Positions 1-11,235 of a DNA stretch of 60,592 nt are shown one piece after another. How positions within the stretch are numbered: the first letter of the stretch is position 1; every line of letters starts with the position of its first letter. Below the pieces are notes generated by a model, which saw only the letters and a list, made by a program, of their open reading frames with translations, did no database searches and was not told the DNA's origin. A program made the translations under genes and the position numbers. The DNA comes from Gnetum montanum (lineage: Eukaryota; Streptophyta; Gnetopsida; Gnetales; Gnetaceae), in NCBI GenBank assembly GCA_015680685.1, contig MNCI01010128.1:123316-183907 (forward strand), in the 5' to 3' direction.

Positions 1-424
1 CGATCTTTCCTTGGAAATCTCTAAGATAAACATATGTGGAAAGATCAAGAAGAGGAAAGTTCCATGCATCACATACAGTGATTCATCGGGTGATGACATG
101 GAGGAAATGCCTCCATGTAATAGGTGTGCCCAGGAAACATTGAAAAAAAGATGTCTGTATGTAGCAACCACACAACCAGTAGTAGACACCCCATGGTTGA
201 TAGCTAGAAGGAGTAGAAACATGTGCATGGAACGAACTGAGGAAATCCATGCCCATAATGAAAGCATATATACATTGGAACATGAGCATCGCCAACTTCC
301 ACCCCTTAATCTAAGATCATCAATTGGGAGAAGTTGGGCACTTCTTAGAAATTCAAACAGGCACTCATTATTTCGGATCTCTCCCTTACAACTCATTCAT
401 GGGGGAGATAGCCACCTATGCTAA
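1..424 (+). pseudogene. Element A: pol remnant with internal deletion
   Basis: A decayed gypsy pol piece is open from 11 to 424. Its first two thirds match the protease-to-RT linker seen in B (15375-15740), F and E: a run like VPCITYSDSSG, then CLYVATTQPV, then CMERTEE. After about position 345 the frame jumps directly to the sequence that ends pol in the other copies (SPLQLIHGGDSHLC; compare FQLSHGGDGHPY in C). RT, RNase H and integrase are therefore missing, a loss of more than 2.5 kb relative to B and C. The open frame is fortuitous: the residues after the junction are the tail of the old pol in a matching frame. The upstream part of the element lies outside the window. It cannot encode a working polyprotein. 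Confidence 0.8.
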
Positions 425-1015
425 TCATATGGGGCCCTCAGTTCTTTTAAGTTTTTGTTTTACAATGTTTTTGTTTTACACATTTTTGTTTTACAAATTT
501 TCTTTAACTTTTCTACTTTTTATTTTACAAATTTATTTAACTTTTCTCGTTTTTGTTTTACATCATCGTTATACTTTTTCAATTTGTGTGTGTCTGATCC
601 ACCCTATAAGTTTGTCCCATAATAATCATTCTTCATGATGGTATGAACTATTTTCATATTGATTGCTAATGTTTTGTTTTTACCTTCCAGTCACAATGTT
701 GATAATAATGTATGTTTCTTTTGATATGGCAGGCAATGAGTTCACTTCATCCATCCATCCACCAGTTTCTATGGTCTCTCTCGGCTTGGGAATGTACAGT
801 CCCTTTCTAATAAGAACCTTAATGAATCGGTGACTAGGGATTTCTCAAACTAAGGAAGGACTCATGGATTGAAAAGGGTGTAACTTCAAAGGAACTTGAT
901 GCTTTTGTGTTGGTCATTCTCTTGGGTGGTTGAATGTTTCTTCTTGAGTTTTCTACCGTTCCGATGTTACCCAATTATCGGAAGCTAAGACAATAAAAAT
1001 AAGAAGTCTTTGCAT

Positions 1016-1085
1016 GGTGTGGTTCTCATGCATAAAAACACAAAACACAAAAAAAAAGGAAAGAAGTGAGAATTCAAAGCACACC
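1016..1085 (+). repeat. Element A hairpin module (single copy)
   Basis: GGTGTGGTTCTCA at 1016-1028 can pair with TGAGAATTCAAAGCACACC at 1067-1085, with an A-rich loop between them. The pairing is GGTGTG with CACACC and TTCTCA with TGAGAA, separated by a bulge. The same module is found in B (two copies), C (one), D (three) and E (one). Confidence 0.65.
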
Positions 1086-1750
1086 CCTTAGACAAATAAA
1101 CTTGGGCTACAAGTACTGGTTATGGAACCCAAAAGTGTTCCCTCTAACTAAGGCCCTTCTCACTTCCCATTCTCTCCTTTGTTTCATTGGAATGGTGGTA
1201 GCTCTTGGAGCATGCATTCTTGTTATCCAAGTGGATGGTTTAGCCGAATGCATTGATGCAAAGTCACTGAAAGTGGTTGGTTTGAGGCCAGAGCTGGAAT
1301 GAGACTTGTCAAGTCACATTAATCATGCAACACACAAGGGGCTGTACACCACCTTGTTCTTGGGATTCCATTCCATTCTATTCTCTCCATCCTTCTCTCC
1401 ATGGTTCACCTCATTGCCGGTTGTATCATTAGTGTATATATTTTTGGTTGATGCATTGTTTTCTTTTTGGTAAACGCTTGTGGTTAAGACTTTAACCCTT
1501 GTTCCGAATGACATTCCCCAAGCCTACCAACTCTTTGAATATGGGTTTGTTAGGGCATTAAAGGCATGAGCCTGCTTTGGGGAGGACCCACTGACATTTC
1601 TATTTGAAGCATTCGTTAACTTCTTTCCCTTAACATTTTGCAATTACTTTTATTTTGTTCATTACCATCTTGACATCCATTTCATCGATGCCATAGTTGT
1701 CCCTTTTTATCTATCTTTCTTACTTCTTTTCCTTCTCCATTCTAACACTA

Positions 1751-1866
1751 CCGAAGGTTTGCAATTAGTCATGGGGGTACAGGGCCTGATTTTTTCAAGC
1801 CTGATTTTTTTGATTTTCTCCTAGCCCTGAAATTTTTGATTTTCTTCCTTACCCCTACACCTTCGG
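1751..1866 (+). repeat. PPT-like motif between short inverted repeats in A
   Basis: CCGAAGGT (1751-1758) and ACCTTCGG (1859-1866) form an 8-bp inverted repeat. Between them sits TTAGTCATGGGGGTAC (1765-1780), which has the same core as the element's terminal polypurine tract, followed by repeated CCTGATTTTTT units. Element E carries the related GGCCTCCATGACTAAG at 55731-55746 on the opposite strand in the corresponding place, so the motif predates the decay of these copies. Confidence 0.5.
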
Positions 1867-2346
1867 CAGTCATCAATAACATATTCCTAGATCCATATCA
1901 TCCATACCACAACCTAGCCAATGAGTTTACACTGAAGCAAGGTATCAATTACATGATGATTAAATTACCCTTACTAATATACGATTGTGTTATGTGTGCA
2001 TATGGCGGACATGCAACAATGGATTGGATCTGGAGCAAACACTTGGAATGGAGCAACGTTGAAGCAACTATGCAAGGAGCAAGATCGATGACGCGCTTAT
2101 GGATGGACAACTAAGGCACAATCTTGGCATTGGTAGCAGCAACACTTCTTTCTCTCTCTCTTTCTCAACTTCCAACAAAGGCCTAATGTCATTGTAATAA
2201 TGTGTTCACCCTTGTTGTCATGAACACCAATTTTGTCAAGTCTTGTAATAATGATCCATTCACATGTCATCCCATTAGTTCCATTTCCCTCAATAATTCC
2301 ATACCTTCCCGATATTATTGTAAGAAATTCAAGGACGAGTTTTCAT

Positions 2347-2361
2347 TCAGTCATGGGGGTA
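2347..2361 (+). promoter_or_regulatory. Element A polypurine tract
   Basis: TTCAGTCATGGGGGTA ends exactly at the first base of the 3' LTR. This is the expected position of the plus-strand priming tract of an LTR retrotransposon, and the same core precedes the 3' LTRs of B, C, D and E. Confidence 0.75.
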
Positions 2362-3089
2362 TGATGAGACGCGATATCGCATGGGCCACAATATCATGGC
2401 CATCGCGATATCGCATCCCATGTGATATCGCGTCGTCCCCTGCAATATCGCGTATGCGATATCACGGTCCATCACCAAATCTATAAATAAGAGGTGGCAC
2501 TCCCCTGATTTTCTCATCCTAGGCTAGAAGTAGCAAAGCTCTGGCAGTTTAGTCACTCCAGAGATAGAATATTTTCCATGTGCCTGCAGTAGGAGTCCCT
2601 AAGTGAACAAATCTTTATTCGAGCAGCTTTATACCTGAACGCAAGTTGTGTACGGCAATAAAGACGAGCTTTGTGGATAAACCTTGTAGTGCATGGAATA
2701 GGTTTATTATCTGTTATTTCTTACATGTCATTTATTACATGCATTAGGGCGGCATGAGTATGACTTGGTTACGAGCATTGATGAATGTGTACGGCTAACC
2801 AACAAATCGGCTACTCATCGCGATTAGATTCTCTCACCCTTGTCTCCTAGAACGCAGAATGAGTACGACTTGATTACGAGCATCTACGGATGTGTATGGC
2901 TAGTCAAGGAATCAACTGCTCATCATGCTTAGGCTAGTTAGGTGCCTTAGTATGACCACTTTGNCAACGAATGATTAACCCCAAGTGTTCCATGGGGCGT
3001 TTAGGCATTTAGTTTGCAGAGTTCAACTAGATCACGCGTGCTACGCTCGTTTCGTATGGTTGAGTGTAGGGGTACCTCACCACTCATCA
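2362..3089 (+). mobile_element. Element A 3' LTR
   Basis: This 728-bp LTR begins TGATGAG directly after the polypurine tract and ends CTCATCA, a 7-bp terminal inverted repeat that includes the usual TG/CA. U3 is packed with palindromes such as GCGATATCGC (2371-2380 and 2405-2414). A TATA box (TATAAATAA) lies at 2482-2490 and a polyadenylation signal AATAAA at 2657-2662. The R/U5 part aligns with the LTRs of B-E, ending in a conserved GTAGGGGTACCTC-type block. No primer binding site follows, and the next bases (GGTAG) would be the target duplication. The 5' partner LTR lies left of the window. One base (2964) is N. Confidence 0.9.
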
Positions 3090-3307
3090 GGTAGTTTTAA
3101 GAATAATAATTTAATAATCTAATTTCTAAGATTGGGTCACATGTTTCTACAAAAGGTATAAATGATCAACTAATGAATTCAAGTCATGAAGAAAACATTA
3201 AAATTAATCCATATCACTTGACAGTGGATTTGCAATGTCCATGATAGAATAAAATATAATTGGAATAAATCCTAAATATCTACTTAGCATGTCTTTTTAT
3301 CATATTC
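3090..3307. other. Unassigned AT-rich DNA
   Basis: This is host or old repeat DNA between the end of element A and the SINE. I see no coding frame, no conserved motif and no match to other parts of the window. Confidence 0.5.
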
Positions 3308-3468
3308 TTACATTATTAACAATGAGGTGCTAGCCTAGTGGTACAAGTCTTGGCCTCACAACCCCAAGTTGTAGGTTCGATTCTACTATGTAATATTGAG
3401 TCATAAACTAGGGTGAACCTATGTTTCAACTATTTTGGGTTCTAACACCCCCATATTGTTACATTATT
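3308..3468 (+). mobile_element. tRNA-derived SINE-like insertion with 10-bp target duplication
   Basis: TTACATTATT occurs at 3308-3317 and again at 3459-3468, bracketing about 141 bp. The enclosed sequence starts with a tRNA-like head: an A box TAGCCTAGTGG (3331-3341) and a B box GGTTCGATTCT (3374-3384), with starts 43 bp apart as in RNA polymerase III internal promoters. A CTTGG/CCAAG anticodon-like stem and a GTAG/CTAC T-stem can be drawn. A roughly 70-bp non-tRNA body ends near CTAACACCCCC. There is no clear poly(A) tail. A decayed tRNA pseudogene is the alternative, but the paired 10-bp flanks favour retroposition. Confidence 0.7.
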
Positions 3469-3529
3469 CCAAAACTAAATAACATTAAAAATATAAATTA
3501 AATAAAATAGGATAAACATTAATAAAATA

Positions 3530-4560
3530 CCAATACTAGGCCACCATCATCCTTCACACTTGTTTTCATAATAAAAAGTACCAATATTTGTAACAACAAC
3601 AAGGATTTGAGATAAAGAACTATGACTTAATACCAATATTTGTATTAAAGTAAAATTCACTAAAAATGGTAGCACAGCTTTTAGATTATCTTCATCTTAT
3701 TACTTACTATTAATCTTGTGTCGAGAATCTTTACCATTAGCATTAACTTTGTTGTTAACATTAGTTTAAATCTTTGAGTTAATAGTATTCTTTTCAAATA
3801 AGAAAAAATTTATCTTATGAGTTATTTGTCTAGGATAATCAATACTTCTTGTAATAAAAAGTAAAAGTATTCAGAGAAGCGTATCCATAGAAGCTTCTAT
3901 CTTCTTTGGATTTTTTATTTCCATTTGATCATTCTTATTATTTAAATTAACCAACTTTTACATCTTCAAGTTCATATTGTTTATTTCTATCTTCAACTTC
4001 AACATGTTTTTTCTTTTCTTCAACATCTTTTGTCTTAAGCAAGAAAGGACAAGCATTAAACAAATGTCCTTCATGATATCAAACTTGCAAGAATTAGAAA
4101 GAATATAATATGTAATTAGATGAATATAAATATTCTTACATACTTTATTACCAATTCCTTTTTATAATTGAGAAGATTGATTTCAATAGAAAATATCTAT
4201 GAAAACTAAAAGCTATAGACATAGATTTCATATGCTTAATGGAACCAAAAAAACTAATAATTTAATACTTAGTTCTCTAAAAAATCAAGGGAAGATTAAC
4301 TAGCTCAAAAAAATATGGAAAGTTAGAATATTCTTTAGATTGGATATCAAAATTTGGAGTGCACTTTCAAATGATCAACATTGCATGCATATATATAAAT
4401 GAACTTATATCTAGGGTACATTGCATCATGGAAGCATTGCCTAGCTTAAAAAGCAAAAAAAAAAAAGGAGAATAAGACTTGGTCTAAATGACTTAAATAT
4501 CATATTTTCACTTTACATCATTTAGTTGTAATGAAAAACTTAGATTATGAGGTAGGGAAC
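3530..4560 (-). pseudogene. LINE ORF1-like relic, inverted relative of the copy at 36725
   Basis: Read on the minus strand, this block parallels 36725-37330 plus 47012-47110. Shared stretches are TCATGAAGGACATTTGTTTAAT (about 4050-4075 here, 36950-36970 there), TGTTGAAGTTGAAG and TACAAATATTGGTATTAAG (about 3625-3650 here, 47037-47056 there). The other copy shows the cysteine-histidine knuckle typical of plant L1-type LINE ORF1 proteins. This copy is broken by stops and frameshifts throughout. Its limits are approximate and set by where similarity fades. Confidence 0.6.
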
Positions 4561-7439
4561 CCAAAATTTTAATGAACACATATCATGATATAAGATCAAC
4601 AACTAGTGACTTGTATACATCATCAAGGAGAATAAAGTCAAGTGTTTTAGTTACATCAAGGAAGGTGACGTTTTCCTCAAGAATTTTCCTAATTCCAAGA
4701 TGACCAAGTTCTCACCGAACTGGAAAAGCACCTTCATCATCATCTAGAGCCTTAGCAATGAAGCATACTACTTAGCTAATTCAAAGAGGGTTATACCTCA
4801 AACGATACTACATTTGAAGTCCAAAAAGGGAGAAAGATCAAGTGTCATCAAGTTTTCTCTAACTCTTCTCCTATATCATATACATTTTAATGCACTATTT
4901 TTTCTTCCTATTCCTATCTAACGTTTCCTCTCTCTTTCTTTCTATTTTCTACTATTTTTCTTCTATCTCCTTCATCAAGTTTCATTTATCTCTCCCAATC
5001 TCTTTGTGTCCCATTCTACTAATTTTCTTCTATAGCACACTATGGTGAGGATATTAATTATCAATCTATCTTATGCAATGAGCAATAAGGATTTTGCCAT
5101 TTTCAACTCCATGTGAGGATGTGTTGAGTTTGAATGGCACAAGGAGGAAAATCAAATCTATAAAGCATCAGCAATTATTAGAGTGTGGGATTTAGTCATG
5201 TCCCCCTTCTATGGCATAGCATCTCATTTTTGGTGCATAGGTGATGTCCATCATTTATTTCCCTAATTTTATTATTTTTTCAATTTTGCAAGTCTATTTT
5301 TCATCTCTCCTCTTTCACTTTTCAAGTCTTCCTCCAACTCCCTTTTCTCATAATAGCATGTTTAGTGAGAATTGAGCAACATGTTTTATCCTGGTAAGGG
5401 TGTGTTAAGGGTATAAGTGCGATAGGGTGTAAATATCATAAATGACATCCTTTCAACCATCTTGAGTGTAGGATTTAGTCATGTCCACTTTTTCTAGCAT
5501 ATCACCATCATCAATACTAGTGTATCAGTGATATCATAATATTCTTCCCTTTTCCTACTTTGTTCTTTCCACTTTTTATTTTGTAGGTAGATTAATTCAG
5601 TATCTAATATTCTCTTAATGGACACTTCTTTAACACCTGAGCAACATCCATCAAGTGGGGGTAATGTTTTACCCACTTTTTTGTTTTATCTTGAATCAAA
5701 AGTAAGTGTGGTTTCAAAGTCTTTCCATCACCATTTGAGCATCAAATCCCCCAAATAAGTCATCATAAGCCACATTCTCAACTTTTGGAAGCTATCAAGA
5801 ATCATCTAGATTCATAATCCAACTTATGAACTGAATTTTCTTCTATGATCTTTAAAAAACTATGGCATCAAAAGTTTTCTAACTATTGGAGCTTTGATGT
5901 CAAAATTTTTGTAAGTTTTGGAGATGATGGAATTTCAAATTTTGTCGCTTTTCATAGCACAGCTCAAAATGCCCCCAAAAGCAGCCTTTCAAGCTACATT
6001 TATGGCCTTTTAGGGCCTCCATGGATCATTCAGGGTCATATCTCAACTTTTTGTCCTCAATTCTAGCAACTTTGAAAAAATCCTGAAAATGGTTAAAATT
6101 TTTCTAAGCATGATTGACATGGCATCAAAATTTTTCTCAATGTGAAACAACATTGGACATCAAAAGCAAGATTGATGTGAAACATCAAAGATCAAACTAA
6201 TGTTAGATATCAAAAGTTACAATTGGCATCAAAAGCAAAAATGACGTAGGACATTGAAGCCAAAGATCAAACTTGCTATTGTTTCAATTTTAGACAACTT
6301 GCTAAAATTCCAAGTCTAGTTTTAGCAACTCTAAATTAAACTTGACAACTCCAAGCCTATAATACAAGCTTGAAGCACATGTTTAGGGTTAGATCTTTTA
6401 GTTATATGGTTGGATTTTTGGAGATTTAACAAAGGTTGGATCTAGAGATGGAGGAGATATTTTGAGCTTTGAGAGCATTAGTTAGATTTCAAGAGATTAA
6501 GAGCATGTGTGCCTACCACCACTATAGCACTTGCATGCCCCTTAGCTATGTTCAACACCTTTTGCACCTTCAACATCACTTTCCAATGAATTTTTTTAGC
6601 TCTTGCATTAATAGTAGAAACCTTGGCTAAAACAACCCTATTTTGGCCTAGGATTCACTTTAGATTGCACCTACAGCTCCTACATCCATTGCTCGATCCT
6701 CTAGAGGTTCAATTTCATCATCCAAATCAATATTTTACTCTAGATCTAAGTTCCTTTTATTAGTTCCATCACATTTACATTTTTTTCTCTTTCTTTTATA
6801 GAGTTGTAATTTGGCCCTCCATAGGAGGCGAATGCTATAATTTTAATTTTTTAATCAATTCAGCCTATGTGATCTTCCCCACATCGACACAATCTCTCTT
6901 TTTTATGCTTTCTTATGCACATTTTATGCTTGGCTAATTTTCTCTCTCTCGTTCGTTACAATATTTTCTCATCATGTCAAAATTACAGAGTTTTCAATGT
7001 TTCACACTTAACCAATTTTCAATGGTCTATGCTTAGTCATTCTCTCATGTCAAAACTTGGCTCACATCAAAACTTCATTCATATTAAAACTACAGTTTAA
7101 ATATTATATGTTCTTTATCTATACAATATACTTCATTTTTATTTCAACATGTACAACTTATTCTACACTTAGTTTATTTTTCAATAATCCATACTTAGTC
7201 ATTTTTTCCATAATTTTACACTTAGTCATTTTAACATAAAAAAACTCACTTTTTTATCATTTCTTGTCATTCTTGGTTTATGTGCAGTAGGCTAAGTCCA
7301 TATTTGATTGAAGGATTTATGCCCCTTCATTTTATAATCATTAATTTATTGAGGGTTACATCAATCTAAAGATCATTTATGACTATGTGCTAAGCATCTC
7401 AACACTTAGTTCGTGAAGGTGTCCTTGTAGGAATAAAAA
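4561..7439. other. Unassigned old repeat-rich DNA
   Basis: This is AT-rich DNA without a convincing gene. It holds a pyrimidine-rich stretch (about 4860-5040), a spaced pair of direct repeats (5176 and 5461), short reiterations of CATCAAAAG-type words around 6120-6270, and CTTAGTCATT reiterations around 7030-7230. The ORFs at 5494-5676 (-), 5845-6066 (+), 6915-7100 (+) and 7057-7239 (+) show no family features and are probably chance. The stretch may contain LTR remains of elements too decayed to recognise. Confidence 0.45.
5176..5553. repeat. Two diverged direct repeats about 285 bp apart
   Basis: GAGTGTGGGATTTAGTCATG begins at about 5176 and GAGTGTAGGATTTAGTCATG at about 5461. Each is followed by similar sequence (TGTCC...TAGCAT...GATGTC or GATATC...ATTTCCC or CTTCCC) for about 90 bp. 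They may be an old tandem duplication or remains of paired LTR segments. No function is visible. Confidence 0.5.
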
Positions 7440-8940
7440 GAATATTTCTATAGGAATACCAAGTTGCGGATCTAGCTATGATTTTTTCTTCTATTTAGAA
7501 TCCCAGTTCCTTAATGATAAATTTCTAGATGAACATCTTTTCCATTTATAAAAAAAAGAACCATGGTATGTTAATATTACAAACTATGTGACAACTCTAA
7601 AAACTCTAGCTCACTCAGATGGTAATGAAAAACAAAGATTATTAATGGGAAGGATAGGTATATTTGGAGTGAACCCTATTTATATAAAATTTATATAGAT
7701 AATATTACTCACAAATGTATTCTAGAATGGAAACAAAAGTTTATACTTAGAATGTACGATGATGACTTATGTAGAAAAATTTTCAATAATAAATGTATAG
7801 GGATAAAAATCTTAAATAATGGATTTTATTAACCCACTCTTTCTAAGGATGTACTTGCCTTTGCTAAATCTTGTGACTACTACCAATGGGCTAGGTGACT
7901 TTCTAAAAGATATGAAATGTCTCAACAACCTATCTTAGTTTTTAAACCCTTTAATGTAAGGGGAGTTGATTTTTTAAGATCATGTTCCTCATCATAAGGA
8001 AATAGCTACATTCTAGTTTCTATTAATTATGTCATCAAATGGGTTGAAGCTTAGAATACTACAATAATGATGTAAAAGCAATAGTTTATTTTCTTTATGA
8101 ACACATTATAACCAAGTTTGGCAAACCTGGAGTCTTAATTAGTGATAAAGGAACTCACTTTATTAATAACACTATGGAACACCTCATGCAGCTTTGCAAA
8201 ATTTTAAACAAACTAGAAACTCCATATCATCCACAAACTAATGATCAAGTTGAAAATATAAATAGTCTTATAGTTAGGATATTGATAAAAATAATATTTA
8301 CAAGGAGAAACGACTAGGTTAGAAAGCTTCACGATGCTTTATGGTCATATTAAATATATTAGTGACCTGGCCTCACTTTTTCTCCTTATCAACTAGTATA
8401 TGACATATAATGCTTATTACCTATTAAAATTAAGCATTCTTCTAAATTCTTAGCTTAATTAATAAGTTTTGATGTGGATTTAAATATAGAAGACTAACTT
8501 ATACAACTAAATGAACTTGATGAAGTACATGTTAAGGTCATTAATAAGCAACATATCATTAAAAATAAAACCAAACTTCATTATGATCATCACATAATAA
8601 AGAAAAATTTTAATATTGGTGATAAGGTCTTACTTCATAATATGCAATTTCATAGATTTCTAGAAAATTTGTTTACTAAATGAAAGGGTTCAAATCAAGT
8701 TCTTAAAGCCTATTCTCATTGTAGTCTCAAAATAGCAATCTTGGAAGGTAGTGAATCCACTTTCCTAATCAACGGTCAAAGATTTAAGCTTTATACAGCA
8801 TGTGAAGAACCTAAAATAGAACTCTAGTTATCTAACCTTCAATACCCTACTGATGATCCAAGTCCTCCAATTGTCAAAATGGTTATGTTTCATGAATCCT
8901 ATTATGTTATGTAAGATCCATAATGGATTTAGTTTTAGAT
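7440..8940 (+). pseudogene. Gypsy relic G: pol 3' part with integrase
   Basis: A decayed Ty3/gypsy pol. Visible pieces in order: LNDKFLDEHLFHL and PWYVNITNYVTTL upstream of integrase (7500-7610); the zinc-binding HHCC region around 7745-7900 ending AKSCDYYQWAR; QQPILVFKPFNVRGVDFL opening the catalytic core; YILVSINYVIKWVEA; then ISDKGTHF (about 8140) with the second catalytic Asp; then TPYHPQTNDQVENI with the candidate catalytic Glu (about 8220-8260). A C-terminal domain (IGDKVLLHNMQFHRF, then FLINGQRFKLY, about 8615-8790) follows. Stops and frameshifts interrupt every domain. The layout and C-terminal motif suggest the Athila/Tat side of gypsy, but it is clearly more diverged than elements A-F. 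Confidence 0.8.
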
Positions 8941-9600
8941 GTTAAATGGACCTAAAATATGTGACCCCTAGTTAAGGAGGCAAACTTAAAAATATTCTCA
9001 TAAAATAAAATTCTAGTCTCGATCTTTGATTCCAACTTAGTCTTAGTTCCATTCTTCATCTTTCTAAATAATATAATAGATTGGATAACTTACTAACTAC
9101 TAGTCATGACCATAAAAGGAATATTATATAACTTTATTGCTAGTATTCCCTACATATACCATCACCACATGAAAATTGAAGCCATCTTATTTTCAAGATG
9201 AAGGCTTTTTGGGTACATTGTTGGCCACTTATCCCACACTAAATGTATCCAAAATTTATATAAATAGAGGTGTTGGGCCTTGTTTTTCCTAATCCTTAAG
9301 GAGGATAATTTGAAATCTATGTATTCTTGTTAGCTAATTCCTTATTTTCCTTAAGGTAACTATTGATTTCTCTAATTTCTCTTTGCATCATTGTATTCTT
9401 GTTTGTATTTCATTTGTATAAGCAAAGTTGGGGATCCTTTCTTAACATTGTAATGAGTTAAGGAATCTCATTCATGCAGAAACCTTCTCTTATTATCTTT
9501 ATATAAGTTAAGACTATGAGAGTTTGTATAAGTATCTTTTTGTTATTAATGAAAGAGAGTTGGAACCCTTTGTGTATTTTTCCTTTATGTTAGAAAGTAA
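8941..9600 (+). mobile_element. Possible 3' end or LTR of relic G
   Basis: Noncoding DNA directly downstream of the G integrase. It contains a good TATA box (TATATAAA at 9257-9264) followed by transcript-leader-like sequence, and several TTGTATTCTTGT-type words. That would suit a 3' LTR, but no paired 5' LTR, polypurine tract or terminal dinucleotides can be fixed, so the limits are guesses. Confidence 0.35.
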
Positions 9601-9639
9601 GAATGTTCTTTGGATGTACTAGCAATTGATAGATGACAA

Positions 9640-10935
9640 ATATTAATCAAAGGAGAATTTGAAGTATCAAGGGAAGAAGTAATAAACTCATGAGTTCACC
9701 ATTGCTTCGTAGCACAAGAATAATTACCTAGGCTTAGCTATACAAGTACAACATTTAGGTAATTCATAGATGAGTTAAAGAACCAATAACATAACTAACC
9801 TAGTTATAAAAGGGTTCATCATGTAGAAACTACAAAAAATTTGTGAATATACAAAAATGAAGGTAAATGTTGGGAAAATAAAAGTGTTAAATTTTGAAAC
9901 TAATAAGAGAGATTACACTTTCTAGCTAAATAATAAAAGACTTGAGATTATGGATACTTATAGATATTTGAAAATAGAATGCTTTGTAAATTTTGAGTGG
10001 TCTAAACAAATGCAACAATCAAAATATTTGAACTTAGAAAATTTGAATATATCTTTTTTAAATAATTATCGAAACTACAGTGCTTTACAAATGTTTGGTA
10101 TGGGGTCCAAGTCTTGACCAAGAATCATTGAAAAAATTTTAAAAACTTTTAAAACATTTCTTGCTAAATAAATTCAAGGTGAAATACCAAGTTCCATATG
10201 CAACATTTTTGTTAGAAGCTAATTTGTTACTATTGGAAGCTCAAGCAATGTATTAGTTCTTAATGTTCTACTTGAGAAATAAAATTAGAAACAAGATCTT
10301 AAGAGAGATCATCCTAAAAGCTCAACAATAAGGATGGTTTCATGTAGGAAGATTATGGCTACAAAAATAAGATATTGATAACATTGATGGAATAATAAAT
10401 TTAGAACAAGCTTGGAAACTTGTTACTAAGAAAGTTTTAGAAAGATGACAAAATGACACACAAATACAAAGAAAGCTTTAATCTTATAGGAAAAATATAA
10501 GAAGTAGCATATATGATGAAATAGAATATCTACATGTAAGAGAACTAATGAGCATAATAAGAATAGGATCACATAATCTCCAAGTTGAGATTGGAAGATG
10601 GAACAATGAATAGCATGAATATAAAATATGTCAACTGTGTTTTCTGCAAGTGGTAGAAGATGCACTATATGTATTATTAGAATATTATGGAGCAGATTTC
10701 CTTAGGAGAAAATGAGAAATCCTTAATTGGTTTTTGTATGAGCTACTCAAGCTACCAATATTAGTTCTAGGGAATTATATAAAAGACATGTTCAACTTAC
10801 ATGAATATTGGACATATCTATTGTACTCAAGATTTATTACTCTTGATGTATTTTACATAATTTCATTTGTACAACAGATCTTTTAGGTCTACATAGATGT
10901 AAGAAAAATTTTAGTTTTAGCTTCAATTTCATGAT
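9640..10935 (+). pseudogene. LINE relic K: RT 3' part and C-terminal cysteine region
   Basis: The 3' half of a non-LTR retrotransposon ORF2, heavily broken. The stretch KMKVNVGKIKVLNF (about 9855-9895), then RLEIMDTYRYLKIE (about 9940-9980), matches the RT palm/thumb order seen in LINEs (a KT.V..F block, then an I..YLG-like block). Near the C terminus RIGSHNLQVEIGRWNN (about 10550-10610) is followed by KICQLC and VEDALYVLLEY (about 10622-10685), the cysteine-rich end typical of several LINE clades. The 3' end near 10880-10935 (ACAGATCTTTTAGGTCTACA, then TTTTAG and TCAATTTCA) is shared with LINE L at about 36078-36145, supporting one family. Confidence 0.7.
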
Positions 10936-11235
10936 ATTATACTTTTTGAAATAAAGATGATACTATTCAAGGTTAAAGCTATTTTTCATTTTATAGCCTA
11001 CACTCATAATCTTTTGGCATCTTTATTAGATAAATATTCCAAAAATGTAATTGTAGAAATAAATTATAAAGATGGCTTCATGATGAAGCTCTCTAGCTTA
11101 ATAAATGAAATATTCAAAAGTACATTATCTATTCCAATCCTAACCAAGCTCATAATTTGGTAAAACAAGTGGTATTTCAAAAAGTATAGGAAATTGCAAA
11201 AGGAAAGGAAATATTTCGATTTAAATAGTATCAAT
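10936..11235. other. Unassigned DNA between LINE relics K and L
   Basis: AT-rich sequence with a 68-codon open frame (10957-11163) that shows no recognisable family. It could be decayed upstream sequence of LINE L, but I cannot demonstrate this. Confidence 0.4.

Larger units (their letters stand above)
425..2361 (+). other. Element A: 3' noncoding region
   Basis: This is about 1.9 kb of noncoding DNA between the end of pol and the 3' LTR, with the same landmarks in the same order as in B, C, D and E: T-rich ATTTTTGTTTTACA runs just after pol, a 'CCATCCATCCACC' block near 750, a hairpin module near 1016-1085, an AGTCATGGGGG motif at 1765-1780 and a terminal GTCATGAACACC block near 2218. Conservation across five decayed copies suggests a genuine part of the family rather than host DNA. 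The open stretches inside it (1066-1302, 1836-2114, 2202-2486) are not conserved as proteins and are not called as genes. Confidence 0.75.

Noticed and set aside
3318-3390. Functional tRNA gene
   Set aside because: A and B boxes are present, but the acceptor stem does not close and the anticodon loop is the wrong size; flanking 10-bp repeats point to a SINE.
5494-7239. Small open frames in the unassigned region
   Set aside because: Short, AT-rich, low-complexity and without conserved motifs; expected by chance.
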